From NCBI GenBank assembly GCA_036435485.1, contig CM071601.1, forward strand, positions 186,966,939 to 187,030,938: 64,000 nt of DNA, read 5' to 3'. The DNA is from Saposhnikovia divaricata. Lineage: Eukaryota; Streptophyta; Magnoliopsida; Apiales; Apiaceae. Below are positions 18,740-29,002 of the stretch, in pieces (within the stretch, counting starts at the first letter, position 1; each line of letters opens with the position of its first letter). Made by a program: the position numbers and the translations under genes. The notes under the pieces were generated by a model, which saw nothing but the letters and a program-made list of their open reading frames with translations, made no database searches and was not told the origin of the DNA.

Positions 18740-21098
18740 TCTTCATCTTAGGTGTAGATGCTTGAGTAATGGGGTTTGACAAATGCTCATTTGCATGAAT
18801 ATTGGATGCATGCATGTGTGGAAAATTGGCATACATATTATTCATGTTAGGTAGGTTCCATGACATTTGTGGCACATTCATAGATTGAAAGTATGGATTA
18901 GACACATATGGCATGTTCACATATGGATTTGAAAAACTAGCATTTTGATACAAACCAGGCATTGCAGGCATACATGGCATTGGTTGAGGTATATGAACAG
19001 GAGCCTTGTTAACAATCTTGCAATTAGAAGATAAATGATTGACACTATTACAATTACTACAAGTTTTCCTAGGAGCAAACTTGTCAGGAGAGTAATTGTT
19101 TTTCTTGTTGATGCCTATCTTACCATTTCTGTTCTTTTTCTTTTTGCCCTCAATTTCTACCTTTTCATTGTCTGATTTACCAACAGCCTTTATGTTGTGT
19201 AAATCACCTGTCTTAGTCTTCCCACTGGATTTGGTTTTGCTGCACTCACCACTAACAAAATTCTTGTTTACTGGACCATACTTGATGTCCAGTTTCCTAA
19301 GTTCCTTCTTACCAACAGACTTTTTGTTAGTCGACGGATACCTCTCATCCGTTGACGGTTCATCTGTCAACGGATGATCACTATCCGTTGATTCACAAAT
19401 AGTCTCTAGATCCTCAAGGCCAGGTTCTAGCTCCTTTTTCTTTTGAGTCCAGGTATCCTTTACAAAAGATTCTATTCCCTGAACTTCTATTATGTTTTGA
19501 GAAACATTCCTACTACTTTGAAATTTAGCAATTATCCCTTGTTCTTTTTCAAGCTGGTCTTTTAAAATCAGTTCTCTTTTTAACACAGCTTCAAGTTCAC
19601 TTTTAGCATTATTGCAATCAACTCTCATTTTCTCAAATTCTAGAAATTGAGATTCTAGAGCAGCATTTCTATCACTTAAAAACAGATTAGACTCTTTAAT
19701 TCTATTGTTCTCTTTAGTAAGTGATTTAAGAGTAACACTTAAGTGATATAGTTCAGTAGACATTTCATCTATAACACTATTGCATTCCTCTTTTGTGAGC
19801 TCAGAGAGATTAGTGGAAAATACCTGATTGCTAGCTGAACTTGCTTCCTGCTCTCCAGAATCAGCCATTAAAGCAAGGTTGACTAACTCAGCATCATCAT
19901 CAGAATGATTGTCATCAACAGCCCAGTCATACTCTTGGGTCAAGAATGCCTTTCCTTTCTGCCTGAGAAGATCAAAATATTTCTTCTTATAGTCAACAAC
20001 CTCAGTTGGCTTTCCCTTGTTCTCAGATCTAGGTTTCCTGCATTCACTTATCATATGACCAGCAATCCCACAATTGTAGCATTTAATTTTGGATTTATCC
20101 ACATAGTTGTTTGTGGAAAAATCCTTGTTAAATGGCTTGGCCATCCCAGAGTTTCTCTTGAATTTCAGCTTAGAGAATCTCCTAGATAGAAAAGCTAAGT
20201 GCTCATCTATCTCATCCAATTCATCCTGCTGAAGGGCATTCAATTCCTCAGATACCTTTACCTTGCTCCCGCTTGATTCTGCTCTACCTTTACAAACCTC
20301 CCTGTTTGGTGTAGAACTAGCAGTTTCTGTCCTTTCCTCCTTTTGCTCCAAATTGGCAACGAGTGCAACTGACCCACTTTTCTTTTGAGACTTCTCAATC
20401 TCTTCATCCTGCTCCATTTCCAGCTCATAGGTCTTTAAAGTTCCATAGAGCCTTTCAAGAGTAAATGTCTTGTACTCTTGAGTGTTTCTTAGAGAAACAG
20501 TCATTGGCTTCCATTCCTTGGGCAGTGATCTCAGAAATTTGAGATTAGAGTCTTTAACCTGATAGACTCTTCCATACAGTTTCAAACCATTTAGTAGCTT
20601 TTGAAATCTACTAAATGTATCATTCAATGTTTCTCCACTCTTAAAGTGAAAGTGTTCATACTGTTGGATTAGTAGTTGCATCTTGTTTTCCCTTACCTGT
20701 TCTGTTCCTTCACACAGGGTTTGAACAATGTCCCATACTTCCTTGGCGGTAGTACAGTTAATAACATTGTCAACCATGTCTGTTTCTAGACCATTGAACA
20801 GAATATTCATGGCCTTTTTGTCTTTGTGGACTTCTGCAATATCTTCAAGACTCCACTCAGAAACAGGTTTGGGAATGAAAGTGTCAGGCACATCATCAGC
20901 CAGGCCAACTCTTGTTGCTGTCTTCATTGGAACGTGAGGACCCTTGTCAATGCAATCCACAAAACCCTCATCAATAGACGAGAGATGTAGACGCATTTTT
21001 ACTTTCCAGTGAAAGTAATTTTCTCTATCAAGAACTGGAATCTTCACTCCATAATCCTTCTTAGACATGTTGGAAGTGTGTTGATCTTTAAACTTCAA
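18669..21098 (-). CDS. gag: Copia gag polyprotein, 809 aa, two zinc knuckles
   Basis: Capsid-nucleocapsid precursor. The N-terminal part (YFHWKVKMRLHL, AMNILFNGL, KEVWDIVQTLCEGT) is the usual copia gag fold. A first CCHC knuckle CYNCGIAGHMISEC lies at about residues 340-353 and a second Cys/His motif CSNCNSVNHLSSNC near 685-698. A heptad-rich coiled-coil segment lies between them (about 450-540). A Met/Pro/Asn-rich tail follows. Residues about 575-590 come from a motif cluster (19330-19392) and read DHPLTDEPSTDER. A second Met 11 codons in (MSKKDYGV) is an equally good start. The frame is intact; the stop lies in the gag-pol overlap. Confidence 0.93.
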   Translation of the reverse strand: MKFKDQHTSNMSKKDYGVKIPVLDRENYFHWKVKMRLHLSSIDEGFVDCIDKGPHVPMKTATRVGLADDVPDTFIPKPVSEWSLEDIAEVHKDKKAMNILFNGLETDMVDNVINCTTAKEVWDIVQTLCEGTEQVRENKMQLLIQQYEHFHFKSGETLNDTFSRFQKLLNGLKLYGRVYQVKDSNLKFLRSLPKEWKPMTVSLRNTQEYKTFTLERLYGTLKTYELEMEQDEEIEKSQKKSGSVALVANLEQKEERTETASSTPNREVCKGRAESSGSKVKVSEELNALQQDELDEIDEHLAFLSRRFSKLKFKRNSGMAKPFNKDFSTNNYVDKSKIKCYNCGIAGHMISECRKPRSENKGKPTEVVDYKKKYFDLLRQKGKAFLTQEYDWAVDDNHSDDDAELVNLALMADSGEQEASSASNQVFSTNLSELTKEECNSVIDEMSTELYHLSVTLKSLTKENNRIKESNLFLSDRNAALESQFLEFEKMRVDCNNAKSELEAVLKRELILKDQLEKEQGIIAKFQSSRNVSQNIIEVQGIESFVKDTWTQKKKELEPGLEDLETICESTDSDHPLTDEPSTDERYPSTNKKSVGKKELRKLDIKYGPVNKNFVSGECSKTKSSGKTKTGDLHNIKAVGKSDNEKVEIEGKKKKNRNGKIGINKKNNYSPDKFAPRKTCSNCNSVNHLSSNCKIVNKAPVHIPQPMPCMPAMPGLYQNASFSNPYVNMPYVSNPYFQSMNVPQMSWNLPNMNNMYANFPHMHASNIHANEHLSNPITQASTPKMKNAKSAKSKANKKGPKEAWVPKST

Positions 21099-21109
21099 AT
21101 ATGTTAGAA

Positions 21110-21125
21110 GCTTGCTTTGATACCA
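21110..21125 (-). other. Primer-binding site, initiator tRNA-Met type
   Basis: On the minus strand TGGTATCAAAGCAAGC starts two bases inside the 5' LTR. It matches the standard iMet primer site TGGTATCAGAGC with one change. Confidence 0.85.
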
Positions 21126-21127
21126 AT

Positions 21128-22140
21128 TGTTATTCCCAGATTACACACTTGTATAATTGTAGAAGGGGGGGGGTTGAATACAATTCTTGATATTTATAAA
21201 TTTCTGATAAGAACTTCAGAAACTTATGAAGAGATAATTGCAATGTAAGAATTATACACAAACACATATAAAATCAGGTGGTTAAAATGCACCACCTGAA
21301 GCTTTTATTTGAAGAAAACTCTGTGATACAAAATGTACACAGCTGCCGTTTTACAACTCTTTGCTTCTAAAGATATTCAAGAAACCCTAAGCAAATATGT
21401 CTGTTTTCTTAACCTACAAAGAGTTGCTACACTTGGTTATATATCCCAAGTTTTACAAGTACTACTGGAATAAGATAATACTAATCTAATTCTAGTTGAC
21501 TTGCTACTACACTCCAAATACATATGTAGCCGAAAGGTTGTCCTTGTGTTCAGACATGTCTCCTGCACCTTTCTTGTATTCATAGTGTAAATGGAATGCT
21601 TCTTTCTTCTGTGTTTCCAAAGTATGGCTGCCATACTGCTTTTTGTATCTACTATAAACTCATGTGATCTGTCAGTCAAACATGTCCTTATCAACTGCTA
21701 ATCTCCAGCTAATCATAGAAAACAGTGTCAATGATTATCCGTTGATGATGTATACTGACATCCGTTGATGATGTATAGAGCAGTATCCGTTGATATTGGG
21801 ACTTGAGCTGTATCCGTTGATAGAGTGAATTTGAGTTGTATCCGTTGATAGAGTTTAGTCTTCATCCGTTGATACACTTTCACTTAGACAGAATTACATA
21901 GCATAGCTTATTTACAATTGGCTACCCTATTCTGCCTATCCGTTGATAGTCAACATGACTGTGGATAAAAACACTATCAACTGATAACATAGAGATACTG
22001 CAGTGTGCTACAAAACCTCATCCGTTGATGAGCTACCTGTCAACGGATAGAGTTATAAATCCTCATCCGTTGACAGCTACAAAACCTTAAACAATTTGAT
22101 TGATTGTGAAGTTATCATCAAGTACAACATATTCCTAACA
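21128..22140 (-). repeat. 5' LTR of the intact copia element
   Basis: Copy of the LTR at 9093-10104, differing visibly only in a G-run (nine versus eight). Carries the same ten ATCCGTTGAT/C motifs and a minus-strand TATATAA box (21437-21443) that would drive genomic transcription. Confidence 0.95.
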
Positions 22141-23179
22141 GTATCTCTGAAAAACTCCCCTCTAACTAAAGAAGTGAGGTTGTATTCTTATAGAACATGA
22201 ATACAACCTACTTACTACAAATAAGGTTACAGGATACATTACTTTCTAGTATTCTATCCTATTTGAGTAAGCATCCAAACGGTTACATGTTTGACTTCTT
22301 GAAGTTCTGTTCAGATCCACTTCTTTAGCTCTTTGTTTCTTGTACATCTCTCTAAGCTTCTTTGTAGGCTTTCCAAAGTACCTTATAGTTTGTGGTCCAT
22401 AAAGTGCTTTGGTTTGTTGCAGGTTTCTGACTTGTACAATTTCTCCAGTATTTTGTCTCCAAGATTGTATTCGAGAAGTAACTTAGTGATTGATTCGAGA
22501 ACTAGAATTGACTTGATAGATAACTCTGAGTTCTCGAATACTACAAAGCTGACATATCGAATCACTTCTCGAATAGCTCTTTTCTTCAGGAATCCTTGAG
22601 TTGTCGAATAGAGCATTTAACCTATCGAATCCCTGAGATATCGAATAGCTTTCTGAGTCTCTGAGATATCGAATACAACTTTGACTTGTTGACTCTCAGA
22701 GAACTCGAATACCACTTTGACTTATTGACTTCTTGAGTTCTCGAATAGAGTAATAGACATGTCGAATCTCTGAGTTATCGAATGACAATTTGACTTGTTG
22801 ACTCTCAGAGGTGTCGAACAGTGTTTTTACAGATATCGAATCCTTGACTTGTCAAATGCTAGACTTCTCGAATAGAACAAAACACTTCTCGAATTGGTAC
22901 TTATGCAAATCTTCATTCTTCGAATTCTAACTATGTTTATTTTGACAGTCTTGATCTTCAAGCTTGAGGCATGATCCTTGGAACTTCTTTCAAGCATTAT
23001 TCTCTAACTTTTAATTACAGTTACACAGATAGAAATTGATGCCTATTATAAGTACTACAACAAGTAGAAACTCTACAACTAGAGATTCCCTCAGTTAAGA
23101 GGTTATGTAAGTAATGCCAAGCATTACAAACAATTAGGCTTGTTATTAGATGTACTCAGGCATGCCTCTGTGACTAACA
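22141..23179 (-). repeat. SIRE-type copia LTR (TCGAAT family), right part
   Basis: Continuation of the LTR begun at 8828; ends GACTAACA at 23179, directly followed by a polypurine tract. Between 22469 and 22925 it holds about sixteen copies of TCGAAT or its inverse, most preceded by TA, TC or TG (for example 22553, 22568, 22602, 22624, 22640). A segment with TTGACTTGTTGACTCTCAGA occurs twice (near 22681 and 22790). Total LTR length without the insertion is about 1.3 kb. Confidence 0.8.
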
Positions 23180-23194
23180 ATCTCCCCCAAATTG
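23180..23194 (-). other. Polypurine tract next to the TCGAAT-family LTR
   Basis: Minus strand CAATTTGGGGGAGAT abuts the LTR end, the same arrangement as in the intact element. The interval 23195-23335 is short untranslated DNA with nothing else recognised. Confidence 0.75.
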
Positions 23195-23335
23195 TGAGTG
23201 AGACCCTTAGTCACAATTTCATGTCTGATAACAAGCCTAACATACATAAAGATAAAACTTGACAGTACATGTATGAAATTGAATAACAACATGGATAGAA
23301 CTATAATGAGTGATTTTACAGATTATGATGAAATA

Positions 23336-23911
23336 CTAGCCTTTGTCATTTGATTCCATCTCCATTGCCTTGGCTTGTAGATCATCATATGCCTTCTGTT
23401 TCCTTTCTTTCTCTTTTCTTGCATTCTCATCCATAGCTTTTATGATCTCTGCCATAGCATCTAGTTCTTCAAGCAGAATAGAGTTCTTGAAGTCTTCAAG
23501 TACTGGCTTCAGAATGTTGGTAGGATAGTGATTGAGTAGGTTCATTTTTATATTGACATGATCTTCATTTCTTCTCATATACTTCACAACATAGGGATTG
23601 AATTGAACTCTACACAATCCTTTTGCCCTTAGATTTTCTGCTTCAACTTCCAGCCTATCAATCTCCTTCTCCCTTTCTAGCCATTTTTCAAAGCACCCCT
23701 TTCTTATCTTCTCAGCATAGTCTCTCTTCATCTTCACAAAATCAATCAACTCCAGCTTCCATACTCTCTCCACTTTGTCTTCAGAATCCAATAATGCAAT
23801 AATTCTTTCTATCTCATATAGCTTGCCCCAATTTTGACAACCCCCTTGTTTGAATTTCATCTGTCTTCCATTAGTGTATTTGATTTCAAGGTAGTCATTC
23901 ACAATTGCAGC
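23336..23911 (-). pseudogene. C-terminal fragment of a SIRE-type third ORF
   Basis: Open frame of about 190 residues ending 156 bp before the 3' LTR, just where the intact element ends its third ORF. The start EIKYTNGRQMKF resembles the opening of the C-terminal domain of the 1503-residue protein (VYKGGTERTWPL), and a long charged helix follows (EKEIDRLEVEAENLRAKG). The frame is open only to a stop near 23920; there is no N-terminal portion. I read it as a remnant cut off at its 5' side by deletion or recombination. A GTG, not an ATG, opens the visible frame. Confidence 0.6.
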
Positions 23912-24174
23912 ATGAAATGAACTTCAGGATTTGAAACACTAAGTTACGACTAAACAACTTTCAAAATCCTGATAGTGACACAGAAATCCCGATGACGTCA
24001 GCATCCTGATAGTAATCGTGATCCTGATGTTTACTAACAAGTCTATCATACTGTAATTTATCAAAGTAAAAAGTTACAGCTTAAGCATTTAACTATCAAA
24101 TATAGATCCTGACAAGAATATCAAGTCTATAAGCTGAAACAACATACCTTGCTACTTTTGCAGATGTTAAAGGT
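23912..24174 (-). repeat. Post-pol spacer of the ATCAGGAT-family copia
   Basis: Short non-coding stretch between the third-ORF fragment and the pol stop (24175-24177). Carries ATCCTGAT or close variants at 23966, 23986, 24003, 24021 and 24106 and CTTCAGGAT near 23921, the inverse of the motif in the LTR at 42627-43325. This links it to that element rather than to the TCGAAT LTR. Confidence 0.55.
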
Positions 24175-24196
24175 CTAGAAATTTAACATTCCTAAC

Positions 24197-26755
24197 TGAT
24201 AAGTGCATATTTTTGCATATTTTTATTACCTATTTATTGTTTGAATTCGTATTTTAATAAATTATTTTGTTGCATTTCAGGAAATTCGAGAAAAAATGAA
24301 GAAATGGCAAAATAAAGAAATAAATGTCAAGGAATGACAAAAGAAGAAAAAGAAGGACCAAAACAAGAAGAAAAGGAAAAGCAAGGGGTGGTGGTGCATT
24401 TTGTTATCAAAGAAAATGGATGGCCAAGATTTAGCCAACACTAAACTAAATCAAGGGCCAAGATTCACCCACACCTACCAAAAACCCTAATTTTTCCCTA
24501 TAAATAGGCCTCATCTTCTCTTGTAAAGACACCAATTACCTTACATACTAGAATTATGTTGTATTAGTTCATCTCCAAAAATTATAGTTATAATTTTCTA
24601 TTTTTCTTGTAAACACTCTTTATTTTTATGCAAATTTCAAGTTTCATTTAATTCTTGTACTCCTCTCTATCATTTCTCTCCTTGTTCTTTATTTCGTTAT
24701 TTTCTTAAATTCTCGGGTGGACAAAGTAGCAACGCTAACCACACGGGATTGAAAGTATCGATTTGAAGAATTTTTTTCGTAATTTTAATTTCCGTTTTAA
24801 TATTAATTTAGCCCCTTTAAATTTCAATTTTATTGTGGGTTTGGATAATTTTAATTGTAGATCATATTTAATATGTTAGTATAATAATAACAAAAGAAAA
24901 AACAAAAGAAAAAAACAAAAAAAAATTAGGTTTTTAAAATTTCAGTACGTTTTTAATTGTTAAAATTCGAAGCTTGAGTGAATCCCTCTGTTTCAATTTT
25001 TATTCGAACAAAAATTAGACCCAGGTGCATATACTCCCCTGTTCTTTGTTTTTTCTTCAATTAAACGAACCAAAACTCCTTCTCTTCTTCCTCCTATTTC
25101 ACACTCTAAACCCAGCTCAAACCCATCTTCTTCTTTCCCCTTTCTTCGATCAAAACACACAGATCACTCCGATTTCCCCTGTCTTGTTCTTTGATAACAC
25201 CCCCCTTCTTTTCCCCTGCAAACCCTAGGTTCATCTCTCCGAATTTTTTTTTCTTTTCGATTCTTACATATACACGCAGTACCCCATCCCCTTCTTATTC
25301 GAATAAAACCAACAAAACCCCCTAGCCTTACTTCTCTCTTTGTCGATTTTTACCCTCAACCACCACCCCCGCACGAACCCCTCTTCCCCTCTTCAAACCC
25401 CGATTTCCTTCTCCTCTTTTTTCTGTAAACCAAGAACCTCCATAAAACTCTTTCGATTTCAAGTTCGGCTTTGAGTTTAGTTGTGTTTTTCGTCTCTGAG
25501 TATCAATTTGTTGTATAATGATGTTGTACTGAGTTCAATGGTTGCAGCCTGAGTCTTGTTCGAGTTAGTATTGTTGAGTTCTCTGTTTCCGAATTTAGTC
25601 GAGCTAGTTGATTGAGTCGTGGTTGTTGTCGAAACAAGGTTTTCTGTCATTTGCGTGGGAGTCTATTTGCCGAGTTATTGTTTGTTGAATTACCGAGTTA
25701 ATTCGCGTGTTCTGAGTTGGTTTATATCCGTTCCTGCTAAGTCGACTGTATTGCAAGTTTTCATACTAAGTGTTAAGTGTTAAGTGTTTGTTTTGGTTTG
25801 GTTTGCTTTTCTGCATTGTTCTGAGAATTTGCTGCGTGTTTGAGTCGAATGGTGAGTCTAGTTGCGAGATGAATTCGTTGTTGTTGGTTCTAAATTAATA
25901 GAGGTTTTGTTTTGTGAAGTTGGTTTTCTGGTTTTGCCGTGTCGTCGAGTTGCAACTGTTCGTATTGGTTTAAGTTTATGTAGTCCAAGTTGTAATTCGA
26001 GTGTTGTGCTGAATTCGTGGTAACTATGCGAGTTTTGATTCATGTACTGCGTTGATGTTGCTTCCGAGTGTTGTCTGATGTTATTGAATTCAAAATAGTC
26101 GATTCTTGTAGTTGGTGTCTAAGTTGCTGTGCCGTTTATGCTCTGTACATTCCTGCCTTTGTTTGTCTAGTTTTTTTTCGTAATTTCTTAGAATAAAATT
26201 TAATTTTAATTCAAAATTCGAATCCTTAAATAAATTAGTTTTTGTTATTTTAGTTTTTAATTTCTTGGTGTAAAATTAGAATAAATTTACTTTTCTTTTA
26301 AAATTTAGAATTTTTAGAGTGATTTACTTTTCTTCATATTTAATTAAACTAATTTAGAAATAGAAAAAAATAGATTAATTTCCTTTTAAATGAAAATCAA
26401 TCCAACTTCAAATAGTAAAAATGCAAAATTCAGTTTTGTTTGTTAAAATAGATTAATTAAATTTTCCTAAAAATTGTGTAAATTTTCTTTTACAAATTAA
26501 ATAGTTTTCTAGTTTTAATCCTTAAATTTTAGCTTTTAATTAATTAGGTTAAAAATAGAATAATAATAAAATAGTGGTTTTCTTTTAGAAATTAATTAGT
26601 TTCAAATCAAAATATTTCAAAACCAAATTGTCCTAATTCGCCTAAGTTAAATATTAAGGAACACGAAATAAAATTATTCCCTGTGGATCGAATCTAAAAT
26701 ACTAAAACGAGATCGTGCGCTTACGATATTTAAATGTATGATTTTTAGCACATCA
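24197..26755 (+). repeat. 5' LTR of the gypsy element
   Basis: Starts TGATAAGTGCAT, ends GCACATCA. 2559 bp, very AT-rich in its 3' third. Open frames inside are not genes. Confidence 0.93.
24499..24507 (+). promoter_or_regulatory. TATA box of the gypsy 5' LTR
   Basis: TATAAATAG in a C-rich setting (CCCTATAAATAGGCC), with transcription expected to start about 30 bp downstream. The same box stands at 34591 in the 3' LTR. Confidence 0.6.
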
Positions 26756-26761
26756 AGTTTT

Positions 26762-26779
26762 TGGCGCCGTTGCTGGGGA
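26762..26779 (+). other. Primer-binding site of the gypsy element
   Basis: TGGCGCCGTTGCTGGGGA lies six bases after the LTR. This is a common primer site of plant gypsy elements, usually assigned to tRNA-Asp. The leader 26780-27550 is non-coding. Confidence 0.75.
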
Positions 26780-27553
26780 ACTTAATTATTTTTCACGCCT
26801 TAATATTTAATTTTTCGGATTAGTTTTATTTCTTGCCTTAATTTTTTTTTATTTCGTTTTTGTCAACAGGAAAGTGTGAAATTTCGGGAATATTCTCTCG
26901 GAGCGTGGAAAAATTGGAATTTCAGGAAGCGTGCTTCGGTAACCCGTATCTCCCGCTTTTCATTTTTTTAGAAAATCACAAAAAAATAAAAAAAAATCAA
27001 AAAAAAAAATTATTTGTAAATACATACTTGTTGCATCATGCATTTAATCACTTAGGGCACATCATCTAGATTTTTATTTTCTTGTTTTTAATTTTTCGTG
27101 CCTTATAAATTGTGGTGATTGTTGGAGGATCCAAAGGTACGTTAAATTTCTTCTTTCTTTTAGTTAAAACACGTAGTGTAAGCATCCATAATTGTTTATA
27201 GTTTTGTATATAGATCGTTGTTTGTTGCATTAATTAGACGTTTGCCCCTAGGATTTCACGTACAATTAGAAAGGTGCCTAAAAATAAACGTAATTAAGAC
27301 TTATTCACGACCTTCGGTGTCTAATGTTCGTCTGGCTGTTAAGATTCGGTGTCTAAGTGATGAGTTTGGCCTCTTGGCAATGCCTGCTCTAATCTGGCCG
27401 AATTGGTCTGAATAATTCTTAATTTACGGAATTTTTAGTGTGTCTTAACGTTATTTAGGGAACCTAGGTTAGAACTTTCTTTTGAATTTTTCACCCTTTA
27501 TTTTGTGTGCTTAATTTTTCGCAAATTAATTGCTAAGTGTTTTCTGCCTATTC

Positions 27554-29002
27554 ATGCGCACTACTTGGGTTAGAGATAATTCTGCTAGGTTAGTGAGACC
27601 AATTGAGTGTCCATCCTCTTCAGAATCCGAACCCGTAGAAATTCTTGACCCCATAGTAACCATGGCAGTTTCGTTGAAAGATCGTTGTTACCCCACCAGA
27701 TCAGCCCAACCTTCTTGCATCACCCTACCTCCCGTAAGTGCTAACAATTTCGAAATTAAGGGTCATCAAATTAGCATGTTACCTAATTTTCGCGGGAGTG
27801 ACGGTGAGGATCCTTATCTTTTTCTACATGAATTCGAGGAAGTCTGCGCTTTACAAAAACTCCAACAACTTTCCGAGGACTCCATACGGCTTAGACTAAT
27901 CAACTTCGCTCTAAAAGATAATGCAAAAAAATGGTTGTATAGTCTACCTGTCAATTCGATTTCCACGTGGGAGGGTTTCGTAGTCATTTTTCTAAAAAAA
28001 TTCTTTCCAAACCATAAGACTACGAAACTCACTAATGAGATTAATCAATTCCGTCAAAAACCCAACGAACCATTTTGGACGTGTTTTGACTGCTTTAAAA
28101 ATCTTTTATCCCAATGTCCCCACCACGGAATCGAAAAATGGAGGCTCTTTAAGATTGTGTACGAGGCCTTAGATGGTTCAACAACCGCATTGTTGGAATC
28201 TATGTGCCAAGGGAAATTCATGGAGAAAGACGAGGACGAGGGATGGGAATTTTTCGAAGAGTTCGCGGAAAAGACTATACTGTGGGAATGGACTAGGGAG
28301 CCCACTCGAGAGCCCGAGAAATCAAACGATTCAATAGCTACCATGCATCAAAGAGGGCTACATCAAGTTGGTAACTCTATTACGACCGAGGCTAAATTGG
28401 CCACTCTTACTCGACGTTTAGAGGCCTTAGAAACCAACGGGTCCCCCTCCCAAGTATCCATTTGCTCAAATTTTAACTCAACCAGTCAAGGGATACAAAA
28501 TCCTCAAGACTTTCAACAAGTCAATGCGATGTTCCAATCGGGTCCTCGAAATGATCCTTATGCTCCTACTTATAACCCCGGTTGGAAAAATCACCCGAAC
28601 TTTTCTTGGAATCAAGGTCAAGGTCAACAATCTCACCCCGCACAATTCCAAAATCAACCTCCTTCTTTCCAAAACTTCCAATCTCAACCACCTGTTTTTC
28701 ATAAACCTCACGCGAATTCTTTCTCCCCTCAAAATCATGCTCCTTATCCGACTCAAGCTCCTTCCCACCCTCCTGGTTTTTCTGAGTCGGATAAGCGACT
28801 TACATTGTTGGAGAAAAGTCTCGATGCGCTTCTCAAAATCACCACTAATTTGGGTCAATCGCAACAAACTTTCATACAAACCATGACTCAAGATAGGCAG
28901 ATCTTAAATGCTAGCACCCAGGCCATATCTAATTTAGAGGTTCAAGTGAGCCAATTAGCTAATGCCATCCATGAGCGTGAGAAGAATAAGTTTCCAAGTT
29001 AG
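27554..29002 (+). CDS. gag: Athila-like gag, closed by an in-frame stop
   Basis: Capsid precursor of a gypsy element. The capsid-like domain runs from GSDGEDPYLFLHEFEEVC through KKWLYSLPVNSISTW to FRQKPNEPFWTCFDCF. A Gln/Pro/Asn-rich region with YNPGWKNHPNFSWN follows, characteristic of Athila gag, then a short coiled coil (ISNLEVQVSQLANAI). I start at the Met at 27554; the Met at 27662 is also possible. The frame ends with TAG at 29000-29002, and the next frame (29051 on) is in phase with it, so the stop separates what is normally one polyprotein. Confidence 0.8.
   Translation: MRTTWVRDNSARLVRPIECPSSSESEPVEILDPIVTMAVSLKDRCYPTRSAQPSCITLPPVSANNFEIKGHQISMLPNFRGSDGEDPYLFLHEFEEVCALQKLQQLSEDSIRLRLINFALKDNAKKWLYSLPVNSISTWEGFVVIFLKKFFPNHKTTKLTNEINQFRQKPNEPFWTCFDCFKNLLSQCPHHGIEKWRLFKIVYEALDGSTTALLESMCQGKFMEKDEDEGWEFFEEFAEKTILWEWTREPTREPEKSNDSIATMHQRGLHQVGNSITTEAKLATLTRRLEALETNGSPSQVSICSNFNSTSQGIQNPQDFQQVNAMFQSGPRNDPYAPTYNPGWKNHPNFSWNQGQGQQSHPAQFQNQPPSFQNFQSQPPVFHKPHANSFSPQNHAPYPTQAPSHPPGFSESDKRLTLLEKSLDALLKITTNLGQSQQTFIQTMTQDRQILNASTQAISNLEVQVSQLANAIHEREKNKFPS

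Larger units (their letters stand above)
9093..22140 (-). mobile_element. Intact SIRE-type Ty1/copia retrotransposon, 13.0 kb
   Basis: Complete element read on the minus strand: 5' LTR 21128-22140, primer-binding site 21110-21125, gag 21098-18669, pol 18739-15302, spacer, long third ORF 14788-10277, polypurine tract 10105-10118, 3' LTR 9093-10104. The 5-bp duplication GTATC lies at 9088-9092 and 22141-22145. The LTRs (1012 and 1013 bp) look identical except for one base in a G-run, and all three ORFs are open, so insertion is very recent. Size, iMet primer site, two zinc knuckles in gag and an extra ORF after pol place it with the SIRE/Maximus lineage. Autonomous movement is plausible but unproven. 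Confidence 0.95.

Noticed and set aside
28478..28891. Frames of 120-137 residues inside gypsy gag on other frames
   Set aside because: Shadow frames of the Gln/Pro-rich gag region.
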